From Acetobacter farinalis (GTDB taxonomy: Bacteria > Pseudomonadota > Alphaproteobacteria > Acetobacterales > Acetobacteraceae): a stretch of 64,000 bases of DNA. The number at the start of each line of letters is the position of its first letter. Position 1 is the stretch's first letter. Below the pieces are notes generated by a model. It ran no database searches. It was not told where the DNA came from and was given only the letters and a program-made list of their open reading frames with translations. Shown here one piece after another: positions 34,533-44,175 of the stretch. The stretch lies in assembly GCF_026240015.1 (NCBI RefSeq), contig NZ_JAPIUX010000009.1:14925-78924 (forward strand), in the 5' to 3' direction. Made by a program: the position numbers and the translations under genes.

Positions 34533-35384
34533 TCAGGCTGGCAGGATGTCCTGCCAGCCACACGGTGTGGCGTGCGCATGCGCCAGACCCGCGCGGAAGC
34601 CGCTGGAACACAGGGCCTCAAATTCAGCCTCATGCTCATAGGTGGGCATGAGTTTCTGCAGCAGGGCATTTTTGTGGGTGGCGGGATGGAAATAGATTTC
34701 CGAAACCCCTGCGGGCAGATGGGCAGCCAGTGCGGCAACCCGGTCCGGTGTCATGTGGCCGCTCCAGGCCAGACCGAAGCACCAGTCATTGGTTGCCATG
34801 CCTGCTGAACGGGCCTGATGGCGGAGCAGGCGGGTCCAGCGGCGCAGGGCGGCATCGCCCAGTGTGTCGGTATAGGTTCCAGCGGCGTAGAGCGGTTCCG
34901 GCGGTTCGAGCGGCACACGGATGGCCCGCAGCCCATAGCGGCGGCCAATATCAATCATCAGCCGGCCCACTGTGGGGTGCAGATGCATGTGCTTGTGCGC
35001 GTTGGCATGGTCCAGCCGCAGACCGGTGCGGGCAAAAGCCTCAAACTGTGCGGTGATTTCCGCCGCCAGTTCCCGACGGCCTTCGGGGCGGAAGAAGTAG
35101 TCCACACCCAGCCCGAGCTGGGAGGAGGAAAACCAGCCATCAGCCCCGGTCACCAGGGGTAATTGTTGGTGGGGGAGGACAGAAGCCCCTTCAATCGTCA
35201 CAAGATGCAGGCCAACCCCCAGTGTGGGCAGGCGCTTTGCACGTGCGATGGCATCCTCTGCCGCCGGGCCAGCCACCATCAGGCTTGCTGTGGACAGCAG
35301 GCCATCACGGTGAGCAATTTCAATGGCTTCATTGACTTCGACCGAGAGGCCGAAATCATCGGCGGAAATGATGACGCGTTTCAT
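34533..35384 (-). CDS. hpnK: Hopanoid deacetylase HpnK
   Basis: YdjC/ChbG-fold deacetylase that removes the acetyl group from GlcNAc-bacteriohopanetetrol made by HpnI. The 283-residue protein has the metal-site blocks IISADDFGLS near the N-terminus, LDHANAHKHMHLHPTVG in the middle, and the late EIYFHPATH. Last gene of the minus-strand dxs-hpnM-hpnI-hpnJ-hpnK run. A palindrome (34536-34559) covers its last codons and may act as a hairpin at the end of the message. Confidence 0.94.
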   Translation of the reverse strand: MKRVIISADDFGLSVEVNEAIEIAHRDGLLSTASLMVAGPAAEDAIARAKRLPTLGVGLHLVTIEGASVLPHQQLPLVTGADGWFSSSQLGLGVDYFFRPEGRRELAAEITAQFEAFARTGLRLDHANAHKHMHLHPTVGRLMIDIGRRYGLRAIRVPLEPPEPLYAAGTYTDTLGDAALRRWTRLLRHQARSAGMATNDWCFGLAWSGHMTPDRVAALAAHLPAGVSEIYFHPATHKNALLQKLMPTYEHEAEFEALCSSGFRAGLAHAHATPCGWQDILPA

Positions 35385-35442
35385 GGGCTGAAAAGATCTG
35401 CCCCCGCCCGGCAGAAGCCGGGCGGGGGCAGGATCCGTGTGC

Positions 35443-36867
35443 TCAGGCTGCGTTGCGGTCGCGCAGGAAGTGGAAGAATTCCACCCCTTCGCGCAGGCGG
35501 CGCTTCATCATCTGCGGAGAGCGGACCATCTCACCCACGATGGAGGCAATCTTCGGGGCGCGGAAATAGAACTTCTTGTAGAATTCTTCCACGCTGTTGA
35601 AGATTTCGGTGTGGGACAGGTGCGGGTAGTGCAGCGGGGCCATCTGCACGCCGTTTTCGTCAATCAGCTCCGCATTGCTTTCATCCAGCCATCCGTTTTC
35701 GGTTGCCTGCTTGTGCAGGGCTGTGCCGGGGTAGGGGGCTGCCAGAGAGACCTGAAGGGTGTGCGGGTTGATTTCCTTGGCGAAGTTGATGGTTTCCTGA
35801 ATGGTTTCCTTGGTTTCGCCCGGCAGGCCCAGAATGAAGGTGCCGTGAATCTTGATGCCGAGTTCATGGCAGTTCTTTGTGAACTCGCGCGCCACGTCAA
35901 CCAGCATGCCCTTCTTGATGTTGTGCAGGATCTGCTGGTTGCCACTTTCGTAGCCAACAAGAAGCAGGCGCAGGCCGTTGTCACGCAGAACCTTCAGCGT
36001 TTCGCGCGGCACATTGGCCTTGGCGTTGCAGGACCAGGTGACTCCCAGCTTGCCGAGTTCACGCGCAATGGCTTCCGCGCGGGGCAGGTCATCCGTGAAG
36101 GTATCATCATCAAAGAAGAATTCCTTCACCTGCGGGAAATACTGCTGCGCCAGCCGGATTTCCGCCGCCACATGCTGCGGGCTGCGGGTGCGGTAGCGGT
36201 GGCCGCCAACCGTCTGCGGCCAGAGGCAGAAGGTGCAGCGGGATTTGCAGCCACGGCCCGTGTAGATGGAGATATACGGGTGCATCAGATAGCCGATGAA
36301 GTAATCTTCAATCCGCAGGTCACGCTTGTACACTTCAGTCACGAAGGGCAGGCTGTCCATGTCCTCGATCATCGCGCGGTCACGGTTGGCAACAAGCACG
36401 CCATCCTTGTTGCGCCATGTGATGCCGTCCACATCCTTGAAATCGCGGCCTTCGGCAATTTCCTTGATGGTGAAGTCAAACTCGTTGCGCGCCACGAAAT
36501 CAATCGGGGCGCCCTTGAGCAGGCTTTCTTCCGGCTGCACGGCAACCTTTGCGCCAACCATGCCGATCTTGATGTTCGGATTGGCATCCTTGAGCATCTG
36601 GGCCACCTGCACATCCTTGGCGAAGGACGGGGTGGAGGTGTGAAGGATAACCAGATCGCGGTTCTTCACGTCTTCCAGAATGGGGTCCATGCCCATGCGG
36701 GCCGGAGGTGCGTCAATCAGGCGGCTGCCTTCCACCATGGCGGCGGGCTGGGCCAGCCATGTGGGGTACCAGAACGATTTGATTTCACGTTTCGCCTGAT
36801 AGCGCGAACCAGCCCCGCCATCGAAGCCATCAAAGGAAGGAGGCTGAAGAAAGAGGGTTCTCATCAT
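35443..36867 (-). CDS. hpnJ: Hopanoid radical SAM protein HpnJ
   Basis: Radical SAM enzyme for ring contraction of glucosaminyl-hopanoid to the cyclitol ether head group. The 474-residue protein has an N-terminal B12-binding-like domain (about 1-150) and the cluster motif CKSRCTFC inside YTGRGCKSRCTFCLWP, then LVGYESGNQQILHNIKKG. Two adjacent ATGs (36867, 36864) give the family start MMRTLFLQPP; the frame to 36906 is not conserved. It stands 92 bp after hpnI and 58 bp before hpnK. Confidence 0.94.
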   Translation of the reverse strand: MMRTLFLQPPSFDGFDGGAGSRYQAKREIKSFWYPTWLAQPAAMVEGSRLIDAPPARMGMDPILEDVKNRDLVILHTSTPSFAKDVQVAQMLKDANPNIKIGMVGAKVAVQPEESLLKGAPIDFVARNEFDFTIKEIAEGRDFKDVDGITWRNKDGVLVANRDRAMIEDMDSLPFVTEVYKRDLRIEDYFIGYLMHPYISIYTGRGCKSRCTFCLWPQTVGGHRYRTRSPQHVAAEIRLAQQYFPQVKEFFFDDDTFTDDLPRAEAIARELGKLGVTWSCNAKANVPRETLKVLRDNGLRLLLVGYESGNQQILHNIKKGMLVDVAREFTKNCHELGIKIHGTFILGLPGETKETIQETINFAKEINPHTLQVSLAAPYPGTALHKQATENGWLDESNAELIDENGVQMAPLHYPHLSHTEIFNSVEEFYKKFYFRAPKIASIVGEMVRSPQMMKRRLREGVEFFHFLRDRNAA

Positions 36868-36959
36868 TTGGTCTGTGTCCTGACAGGGCGTGGTGATCTG
36901 AATCAATCAGAGAATATGGGAAGGGACTTACTCTTGCGGAAGGGGCGAGACAAGTCGTC

Positions 36960-38129
36960 TCAGCGTTCTGGTGATAACTGGCCGCTTGCGGGAGGCCCGA
37001 CCGGGTGGCGCGCCACATGCATGGTCTGCCCCCGCCAGTCCACCCGTGTGCCGCTGGCGCTCCCCACCATAATGGCGGCAGAAAGCCAGTCCCGCGCGGG
37101 CAGGAGCAGTAGCGGCCAGAGGGCGCGCGCGCCAACGGCGCGATTGATAATGAGTGCCGTGACGGCTCGGGCCGCCCATATGCAGCCAAACAGCACGAGC
37201 GGCCAGAGGGCATGAGGCTGGAGTAGAATCGCGAGAGTTGCCCAGAAGAGCGGGAGCTGAATGGAGGAAGCCGCATAGCCAGCCGGAGCCAGCGTGCAGA
37301 CCGTCCGCCCCCAGCGTAACTCGTGGGACAGCAGTTCGGAAAAGCTGTCTTCCGCGATGGTTGTCCAGGTCATGCAGTCGGCAATGGTAATATCTTTGCC
37401 CTGCGCCCGGACCAGACGCCCCAGAAGGGCATCATCCGCCACATGTGGCAGCAGGGCTTCAAGTCCGCCCACGGCCGCCAGCATATCGCGCCGCAGCGCC
37501 ATGGTGGCGCCCAGACAGTCCTGCCGCCCCAGATAGCGGGAGAGAATGACACCGGGCAGGAAGTTCTGGTTGATCTGGCAGGCGGCCAGCATCTGCACAA
37601 TGGAGGGGCGGGCGGGCAGACCGGCATAGAGTGTCGTGACCAGACCGGTATTCGGTTTGTGCAGGGCGCTGACAACATGCAGCAGATAGTCCGGGCTGAC
37701 ATGAATGTCAGAATCGGAAATGATCAGCAGATCATGCCGTGCATGCGGCAGGATGTTGATCAGATTGCTGATCTTGCGGTTCAGCCCGTGTACGGTCGGG
37801 TCAACAACCAGTTTCATATCCAGATGCGGGTGGCGCGCCTGAAGGCGACGCACACTCTGGATGGCCGGGTCATCATGGTCCCGCACCCCGAACAGAATCT
37901 GGATTTCGGGGTAATCCTGCGTGCAGAAGCTTTCCAGCGCTTCTTCCAGCAGGGGTTCATCCCCATACAGGGGTTTGAGAATCGTGACGGGGGGCAGGGG
38001 GGTGAGTGTGACGGGCCGACGCTCGGTCCGCCGGAAGCGGGCAAGCAGAGAGGCCCCGGCAGCGGACTGAATACAGCCAGCAACCGCCAGGACACCGCTG
38101 GCCAGCGCTGCGGAAGAGAAGGCGGACAT
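36960..38129 (-). CDS. hpnI: Hopanoid glycosyltransferase HpnI
   Basis: Membrane glycosyltransferase that adds GlcNAc to bacteriohopanetetrol. The 389-residue protein resembles ceramide glucosyltransferases (GT21-like): an N-terminal membrane helix, VTILKPLYGDEPLLEEALES, the acidic SDSDIHVSPD motif, and the HELRWGRT block equivalent to Q/RxxRW. Two or three hydrophobic segments follow (about 270-365). It lies between hpnM and hpnJ, in the order HpnI, HpnJ, HpnK that together build the cyclitol ether. Confidence 0.93.
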   Translation of the reverse strand: MSAFSSAALASGVLAVAGCIQSAAGASLLARFRRTERRPVTLTPLPPVTILKPLYGDEPLLEEALESFCTQDYPEIQILFGVRDHDDPAIQSVRRLQARHPHLDMKLVVDPTVHGLNRKISNLINILPHARHDLLIISDSDIHVSPDYLLHVVSALHKPNTGLVTTLYAGLPARPSIVQMLAACQINQNFLPGVILSRYLGRQDCLGATMALRRDMLAAVGGLEALLPHVADDALLGRLVRAQGKDITIADCMTWTTIAEDSFSELLSHELRWGRTVCTLAPAGYAASSIQLPLFWATLAILLQPHALWPLVLFGCIWAARAVTALIINRAVGARALWPLLLLPARDWLSAAIMVGSASGTRVDWRGQTMHVARHPVGPPASGQLSPER

Positions 38130-38202
38130 TACAAACCAGCCGTTATTCGGCCCATAACCGGGCAGTTTGTACGTCCGCTACGCATCACATTCGTTATCCT
38201 GC

Positions 38203-38862
38203 TCAGTCGTTGGAAAAAGTTTTAACTTTACGGTCGAGGACGGTGATCAAGCCTGACACGCCGCCAGAAGCAAGTGTTGAACTGAAATCAGAACGCTGGG
38301 CGGCAGCCTGGCTGATGCGGGATTCTCCCAGAAGCACATCCACAATTTTCCAGCCGGATGCATCATTGTGCATGATGTAGCTCAGCGGTGTGCCGGGCAT
38401 GCTGTCCTCGGCCCCGATATAGGTATTCACAATTTTGTTACCGCCTACGGGAGAATTTTCAAGGCCCGGTTTGACAGTGAATCGGGCGTCAGACCCCGGT
38501 TTGAAGCTGGAGACATAGCGCGCAACGGTAAAATTGCGGAAGGCTGCCAGCAGCTTCGTCTTGTCGTCCGGCGTGAGGGACTGGTAGCGCAGGCCGATGG
38601 AGGCGTGCAGCACGGCATCCAGATCATAAGCCTGATCAACAGCCGCGCCGACAATCTGGCTGCGTTCTGCAAAGCTGCTGTGTGCGTGCTGGACCTTATC
38701 AAGGGCCGCATACAGCGCCTGAACGGGAGCGCTGACAGCGCTGGCCGGGGCGCCCTGCGCCAGTGCAGCGGGAGCAAGCGGGGTGATGCCCGCGGCGGGA
38801 AGCAGTGTCATGCCCAGACCGAGCACAAGCCCTGCGCGAAGAGAAATACTTTTCATGCTCAT
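38203..38862 (-). CDS. hpnM: HpnM, MlaC-like hopanoid-associated periplasmic protein
   Basis: A 219-residue exported protein of the MlaC/Ttg2D family, which binds lipids in the periplasm. The signal peptide ends about AALAQG (residue 36). The folded region includes LVLRASIG-like LHASIGLRYQSLTPDDKTKL and the late GWKIVDVLLGESRIS, the family C-terminal block. In the hopanoid cluster it is named HpnM and is thought to help hopanoid transport. It overlaps the end of dxs by 4 bp, so the two are translationally coupled. Confidence 0.9.
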   Translation of the reverse strand: MSMKSISLRAGLVLGLGMTLLPAAGITPLAPAALAQGAPASAVSAPVQALYAALDKVQHAHSSFAERSQIVGAAVDQAYDLDAVLHASIGLRYQSLTPDDKTKLLAAFRNFTVARYVSSFKPGSDARFTVKPGLENSPVGGNKIVNTYIGAEDSMPGTPLSYIMHNDASGWKIVDVLLGESRISQAAAQRSDFSSTLASGGVSGLITVLDRKVKTFSND

Positions 38863-40886
38863 GATTTTGTTCCCGTAGCACGGTTTGACAAGTTTATTGC
38901 AAGCATGTCTCCGATGCCCAGCGCGCTGAGAGCGGTTTTGACGATGTGGGGGGCGGTGAGTTCTGCCTGCTCGTACTGGGCTTCCTGGGTGTTATGATCG
39001 ATGAAGATATCGGGCAGGGTCATGGGGCGGAAGCGCACATGGTCCAGCAGGCCGGTGCTGGCCAGATGGTGGCCCACCTGCGCGCCGAATCCGCCAATGG
39101 AGCCTTCTTCCAGCGTGATCAGCACCGCATGGTTGCGGGCCAGATTTTCCACCAGCGCGGTATCAATCGGCTTGGCGAAGCGGGCATCGGCCACCGTGGG
39201 GGCCAGACCATGGGCGGCCAGCATGTCCGCCGCCTTCAGGGCTTCGGCCAGACGCGGCCCGAGGGAGAGGATGGCAACGCCGCCTTTCTCCGCCCCGGCC
39301 TGACGGCCCATCTCGCGGATAATCCGGCCCTTGCCGATCTCCAGAACCTGGCCTTCCGCCGGCAGCTCAAGCCCGAGCCCGTTGCCACGCGGGTAGCGCA
39401 GGGCAATCGGGCCTTCATCAAATTCGGCGGCCGTGGCGGTCATGTGCAGCAGTTCCACCTCGTCAGACGGAGCCATGATGCTGATGCCGGGCAGGCAGCC
39501 CAGATAGGCAATGTCGAACGAGCCCGCATGGGTGGCGCCATCCGCCCCCACCAGACCGGCGCGGTCAATGGCGAAGCGGACCGGCAGCTTCTGGAGCACC
39601 ACGTCATGCATCACCTGATCATAGGCGCGCTGGAGGAAGGAGGAGTAGATGGCGCAGAACGGCCGCAGCCCTTCCGTGGCCATGCCCGCGGCAAAGGTCA
39701 CGGCATGCTGTTCGGCAATGCCCACATCGAAAAAGCGGTTCGGGTAGTGTTTGGCAAAGGCGTCCAGCCCCGTGCCGGAGGGCATGGCGGCGGTAATGGC
39801 GGTGAGTTTCTCATCCGTGGCGGCCCGGCGCACCAGCTCGCGCGCGAAGACGGAGGTGTAGGACGGCGGCCCGGCGGGGCCTTTCTTCTGCTCCCCGGTG
39901 ACGACATTGAACTTGGCCACGGCGTGATACTTGTCCCCGGCCTTTTCGGCGGGGCGGTAGCCGTGACCCTTCTCGGTCATCACATGCAGCAGGATGGGGC
40001 CGTTGTTGGTATCGCGCAGGTTACGCAGGATGGCGACGAGCTGCGGCAGGTCATGCCCGTCCACCGGCCCGACGTAGTAGAAGCCCAGCTCCTCGAACAG
40101 TGTGCCGCCGGTAATCATGCCGCGGGCATATTCATCGGCCTTGCGGGCGGTGCGTTCCACCGGCGCGGGCAGTTTCTTGACGACTTTCCCGGCCAGCTCG
40201 CGCAGGCCCATGAACTTGCGGGAGGACATCAGGCGGGAGAGATAGTTGGACATCGCGCCGACCGGCGGGGCGATGGACATCTCGTTATCGTTGAGGATGA
40301 CGATCAGGCGTTCCGCGCCGGGGCCGGCCACGGCGGCGTTGTTCATGGCCTCATAGGCCATGCCTGCGGAAATGGAGCCATCCCCGATCACGGCGATGAC
40401 ACTGCGTTCCTGATAGGAGGGGTCTTCCTCCGCGCGCAGGCGGTGGGCCACGGCCATGCCGAGCCCTGCGGAAATGGAGGTGGAGGAGTGGGCGGCGCCG
40501 AAGGGGTCGTATTCACTCTCGGAGCGGCGGGTGAAGCCGGAGAGGCCGCCCGGCTGGCGCAGGGTGCGGATGCGGTCGCGCCGTCCGGTCAGGATCTTGT
40601 GCGGGTAGGCCTGATGGCCCACATCCCAGATGACCTTGTCAGCCGGGGTGTCGAACACGGCATGTAGCGCCACGGTGAGTTCGACCACGCCCAGAGAGGC
40701 ACCCAGATGCCCGCCTGTGGTGGAGACGGCATCAATGGTCTCCGCCCGCAGTTCATCAGCAATCTGCTTGAGCTGCTCGACTGAGAGGTTCCGCATGTCA
40801 GACGGATAGGTCACCCGATCCAGAGCAGGAAAACGGCCCAGAGTGGGGATCTGTAGTGGTGCACTTTTGGAGTGGGGAGTGTCCAT
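38859..40886 (-). CDS. dxs: 1-deoxy-D-xylulose-5-phosphate synthase
   Basis: ThDP enzyme that condenses pyruvate and glyceraldehyde-3-phosphate, the entry step of the MEP isoprenoid pathway. The 675-residue protein shows GGHLGASLGVVELTVALH, the ThDP motif VIGDGSISAGMAYEAMNNA, and DVGIAEQHAVTFAAGMA. ATG 40886 (MDTPHSKSAPL) matches the family start; the frame to 41003 has no similarity. Its position heading the hpnM-I-J-K operon links precursor supply with hopanoid output. ispE of the same pathway is at 58.7 kb. Confidence 0.96.
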   Translation of the reverse strand: MDTPHSKSAPLQIPTLGRFPALDRVTYPSDMRNLSVEQLKQIADELRAETIDAVSTTGGHLGASLGVVELTVALHAVFDTPADKVIWDVGHQAYPHKILTGRRDRIRTLRQPGGLSGFTRRSESEYDPFGAAHSSTSISAGLGMAVAHRLRAEEDPSYQERSVIAVIGDGSISAGMAYEAMNNAAVAGPGAERLIVILNDNEMSIAPPVGAMSNYLSRLMSSRKFMGLRELAGKVVKKLPAPVERTARKADEYARGMITGGTLFEELGFYYVGPVDGHDLPQLVAILRNLRDTNNGPILLHVMTEKGHGYRPAEKAGDKYHAVAKFNVVTGEQKKGPAGPPSYTSVFARELVRRAATDEKLTAITAAMPSGTGLDAFAKHYPNRFFDVGIAEQHAVTFAAGMATEGLRPFCAIYSSFLQRAYDQVMHDVVLQKLPVRFAIDRAGLVGADGATHAGSFDIAYLGCLPGISIMAPSDEVELLHMTATAAEFDEGPIALRYPRGNGLGLELPAEGQVLEIGKGRIIREMGRQAGAEKGGVAILSLGPRLAEALKAADMLAAHGLAPTVADARFAKPIDTALVENLARNHAVLITLEEGSIGGFGAQVGHHLASTGLLDHVRFRPMTLPDIFIDHNTQEAQYEQAELTAPHIVKTALSALGIGDMLAINLSNRATGTKS

Positions 40887-41290
40887 GCGATCGTTTCCAT
40901 CATCTTTTTTGCGGGAAGCAGAACACCGTCCCTGCAGCACGGGGCGGGATTCTGTTGCCTTGCACTGTGTCTTAACGTCGCGCAAAATATTTTCGCACAT
41001 CACGAGATGTCATTTTGGTTTAATGTTTCTCGACTGAACGCAAGCCTGCAAACGAAACTAACTGCACATTGTGTCTTTTTTACAACAGGGTTTGAAAAGG
41101 GCTTGAGCTTGACAAATGAGCCAACCTATATGCAGGCGAACAGTTCCATACGTGGCTGTGTGTGCCGCTTCTGCGGTTGCCACTCGGGGTGAGCAGATGC
41201 CGGTGCCCGGCATGGCCGCGTTTTGACAAAGTATGAAGAGTCTCACTCAGTTATGATGCAGGCGTATGAAATGCGCCGGAGCGGGGGTTT
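40887..41290. promoter_or_regulatory. Divergent dxs/hpnH control region
   Basis: A 404-bp spacer. For hpnH I see a candidate promoter: TTGAGC (41103-41108), 17 bp, CTATAT (41126-41131), giving a leader of about 150 nt. A nearby TTGACA (41109-41114) has no -10 at proper distance. The leader can fold a small hairpin but shows no known riboswitch. No clear promoter for dxs was found. Confidence 0.45.
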
Positions 41291-42487
41291 ATGGCCGTAC
41301 CTATAATGCAGGCCGTCAGGGTCGGCAGCTATGTCGTCAAACAGCATATTACCGGGCGCAAGCGCTATCCGCTGGTTCTGATGCTTGAACCGCTTTTCCG
41401 TTGCAACCTGGCCTGTGCCGGGTGTGGCAAGATTGATTATCCTGCCGCCATCCTCAACCAGCGCATGACCGTTCAGGAATGCCTGGATGCGGATGCGGAA
41501 GCCGGGGCACCCGTTATTGCCGTAGCCGGGGGGGAACCCCTGCTGCACAAGGAAATGCCGGAGATTGTCCGTGGCCTGATTGCCCGGAAAAAATACGTCT
41601 ATCTGTGCACGAACGCCCTGCTGCTTGAAAAGAAGATGGATGAGTATGAACCCTCTCCGTTCTTCTCATGGGATGTGCATCTGGATGGTGACCAGTCCAT
41701 GCATGATGCGTCCGTCTGTCAGGATGGCGTGTATGAGCGGGCTGTAGCGGCTATCAAGAAAGCCAAGGCACGCGGTTTCCGTCTGTCCATCAACTGCACC
41801 CTGTTTGACGGGGCAGACCCCAAGCGCGTTGCGGCCTTCTTTGATGAAGTGATGGCAATGGGCGTGGACGGGATCATGACGGCGCCGGGGTATGCGTATG
41901 AACGCGCTCCTGATCAGGCACACTTCCTGAACCGCCAGAAGACCAAGCAGCTCTTCCGTGACATTTTCCGTCTCGGCAAAGGCAAGAAATGGCGGTTTAC
42001 GCAGTCTCCGCTGTTCCTGAACTTCCTGGCCGGGAACGAGCAGTATCACTGCACGCCCTGGGGCAAGCCGCTGCGTAACGTCTTTGGCTGGCAGCGCCCG
42101 TGCTATCTGCTGGGTGAAGGCTATGCGAAGTCTTTCAACGAGCTGATGGAAGACACGAAGTGGGATGATTACGGCACCGGCAACTATGAAAAATGCGCCG
42201 ACTGCATGGTGCATTCCGGGTACGAATCGACCGCTGTGATGGATGCCGTGCGCCGCCCCTGGCACATTGCCAAGGTTGCCCTGTTCGGACCGGAAACCGA
42301 AAAGCCGATGGCGCCGGAAATTTCCCTCGCCAACCAGCGGCCTGCCCAGTACGTCTTCTCCAAGCAGGTGGAAGAGCAGATGGAAGAGATTGCTGCCCGC
42401 AAGCCTGCCAAGGCTCCGCGCGTGAAGGTTATCCGGACGGATGCCGCGAATGCAGCCGAACCTGCGGAAGTGACAGCGGCAGACTGA
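41291..42487 (+). CDS. hpnH: Adenosylhopane synthase HpnH (radical SAM)
   Basis: Radical SAM enzyme that joins 5'-deoxyadenosyl to diploptene, giving adenosylhopane, the first step of hopanoid side-chain extension. The 398-residue protein has the cluster cysteines Cys38, Cys42 and Cys45 (FRCNLACAGCGK), then VIAVAGGEPLLHKEMPEIV and a C-terminal cysteine block (KCADCMVHSGYEST) typical of the family. ATG 41291 follows a purine-rich GGAGCGGGGG. Divergent from the dxs operon and followed by a terminator. Confidence 0.96.
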   Translation: MAVPIMQAVRVGSYVVKQHITGRKRYPLVLMLEPLFRCNLACAGCGKIDYPAAILNQRMTVQECLDADAEAGAPVIAVAGGEPLLHKEMPEIVRGLIARKKYVYLCTNALLLEKKMDEYEPSPFFSWDVHLDGDQSMHDASVCQDGVYERAVAAIKKAKARGFRLSINCTLFDGADPKRVAAFFDEVMAMGVDGIMTAPGYAYERAPDQAHFLNRQKTKQLFRDIFRLGKGKKWRFTQSPLFLNFLAGNEQYHCTPWGKPLRNVFGWQRPCYLLGEGYAKSFNELMEDTKWDDYGTGNYEKCADCMVHSGYESTAVMDAVRRPWHIAKVALFGPETEKPMAPEISLANQRPAQYVFSKQVEEQMEEIAARKPAKAPRVKVIRTDAANAAEPAEVTAAD

Positions 42488-42517
42488 TCCTTCTCTTGTG
42501 TTACGACTCCATGAAAG

Positions 42518-42550
42518 GAGCGGCTCCTGTCTCAGGGCCGCTCTTTTTTT
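42518..42550 (+). terminator. Terminator after hpnH
   Basis: A stem GAGCGGC / GCCGCTC with a 12-nt loop followed by seven T residues (42544-42550), 31 bp after the hpnH stop. Confidence 0.88.
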
Positions 42551-42763
42551 GTGCGCGTTTGCAGGGAATAGTGCGACTTTCTGCCTGATATGTCTGTCTG
42601 GCAGATATGGGCTTTCTGCATACGAACAGGGTGCGGGCTCGTCTTTTCCAGACACGGTCCAGAAGCGTGACATCCTGAAGGCAGGTGCTGCGCATGCTGG
42701 CTTCGGGAGCGATCATCCCGTATCGTGCCCTTTCTCTTCTGTCACGCAGGGCCACCGCATTCT

Positions 42764-44062
42764 ATGACTGTCTCCATTCTTGTTATTTTCTTGCTGGTTA
42801 TTTTGAACGCTGTTTTCGCAATGGGAGAATTGGCGCTGATTTCGGTCAGGATGCCGCGTCTGGCCATTTTGCGGGAGCAGCGGGTGCGCGGGGCGGATCG
42901 TGCCATGCGGCTGGCGGAAGATCCGCAGATTTTCCTGCCCACAGTGCAGGTCGGCATGACGCTGGTGTCCATTCTGGAAGGGACATTCGGGGGGGTGCAG
43001 GTTGAGGCACATCTTACCCCCCTTCTGGAGCGGATTGAGTTTCTGCGGCCTGTGGCGGCTCAGGTGTCCATGGTGCTGGTGGTGATTGCCATAACGGGCC
43101 TCATGCTGGTGCTGGGGGAACTGGTGCCCAAGCAGCTTGCCCTGCGTGAGCCGGAAATCATGGCGGCTCGTCTGGCCCTGCCGCTCGAGATTCTGGCGCA
43201 CGCAACGCGCCCCGTGGTGTGGGTGCTGCGGCAGTCTTCCAATATTGTCCTCAAACTGATGGGGGCGGGTGATGCCGTCAGCCAGACGCTGACGGAAGAA
43301 GAGCTGAAAGCCTATATTGCGGAAGGCGCGCGGTCCGGGGTGCTGGAGCATGAAGAGCGCACCATGATCGAGCGGCTCCTGCGTCTGGCGGACAGGCCGG
43401 TACGCGCCATTATGACACCGCGAAACGAGCTGTACTGGATTGACCGGCACGCCGGGCGGGATGCGCTGATCAAGGTCTTGAAACAGACCACTTATGCGCG
43501 GCTGGTGGTGTGTGAAGGCGGCGTGGATAATCCGGTTGGTGTGGTGCTGGCCAAGGACATGCTGGACCGGGTTCTGGATGGCATGCCTGTCTCTATCGAG
43601 GCCGGACTGCGACCGATGACGGTGGTGCCGGACAGCATTTCCGCTCTGGATATGCTGGAGCAGATGCGGAGCATTCCGCTCGGCATTGCCTTTGTTTTTG
43701 ATGAATACGGCTCTTTTGAAGGGATTGTTACGGCGTCTGACCTGTTTGACGCCATTGTGGGGGAAGGGGGGCATGAATCCTCCCAGACAACCGTTGCGCG
43801 CCACACGCTCGCTCAGGAAGACGTTCTGCTGCTGGATGGCACAGAGTCCGCTGATGAAGTGAAAGACCGCCTCGGACTGCGCACCTTGCCGGATGAAGGC
43901 AGTTACCACACGCTGGGCGGGCTTATTCTGGCCCTGCTGCGGCGTGTGCCGGCGCTGGGGGATAAGGTGGTCTATTCCGGCTGGCTGTTTGAAGTGCTGG
44001 AGATGGAAGGCCGCCGTGTTTCCCGCGTGCGGGCCAGCCGACAGATTCTGGCGGAGAATTAA
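42764..44062 (+). CDS. CNNM/CorC-like membrane protein (DUF21, CBS)
   Basis: A 432-residue membrane protein of the hemolysin C/CorB group, linked to magnesium or cobalt transport. The DUF21 transmembrane domain (about 1-180) begins MTVSILVIFLLVILNAVFAM and contains FGELVPKQLA-like VLGELVPKQLALREPE. A CBS pair follows (about 200-330, with MTPRNELYWID and AFVFDEYGSFEGIVTASDLF), then a CorC_HlyC domain to the end. ATG 42764 fits the membrane-helix start. Ion specificity cannot be read from the sequence. Confidence 0.9.
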   Translation: MTVSILVIFLLVILNAVFAMGELALISVRMPRLAILREQRVRGADRAMRLAEDPQIFLPTVQVGMTLVSILEGTFGGVQVEAHLTPLLERIEFLRPVAAQVSMVLVVIAITGLMLVLGELVPKQLALREPEIMAARLALPLEILAHATRPVVWVLRQSSNIVLKLMGAGDAVSQTLTEEELKAYIAEGARSGVLEHEERTMIERLLRLADRPVRAIMTPRNELYWIDRHAGRDALIKVLKQTTYARLVVCEGGVDNPVGVVLAKDMLDRVLDGMPVSIEAGLRPMTVVPDSISALDMLEQMRSIPLGIAFVFDEYGSFEGIVTASDLFDAIVGEGGHESSQTTVARHTLAQEDVLLLDGTESADEVKDRLGLRTLPDEGSYHTLGGLILALLRRVPALGDKVVYSGWLFEVLEMEGRRVSRVRASRQILAEN

Positions 44063-44066
44063 GAAA

Positions 44067-44100
44067 AAACGGCCTGACAGGCTTTCTGTTCAGGCCGTTT
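44067..44100. terminator. Bidirectional terminator
   Basis: The stem AAACGGCCTGA / TCAGGCCGTTT with a 12-nt loop has A- and T-rich flanks. It sits between the convergent CNNM-type and alpha-E genes and can serve both. Confidence 0.85.
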
Positions 44101-44175
44101 GTTCTTGAGGGGGGCGCTGTTACGGTGAGTGCTCTCATCTGTTCAGCGCGCCCGTTGTGCCGTGAGTGCCCGCCG

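Noticed and set aside
35437..37215. A 592-codon open frame antisense to hpnJ and part of hpnI
   Set aside because: Spans two well-recognised genes and reads as a shadow of them.
38946..40667. A 573-codon open frame antisense to dxs
   Set aside because: Gly/His/Arg-rich, without a family resemblance, fully over dxs.
41109..41114. TTGACA as the -35 of the hpnH promoter
   Set aside because: No -10-like hexamer at 16-18 bp; the overlapping TTGAGC with CTATAT at 17 bp is better.
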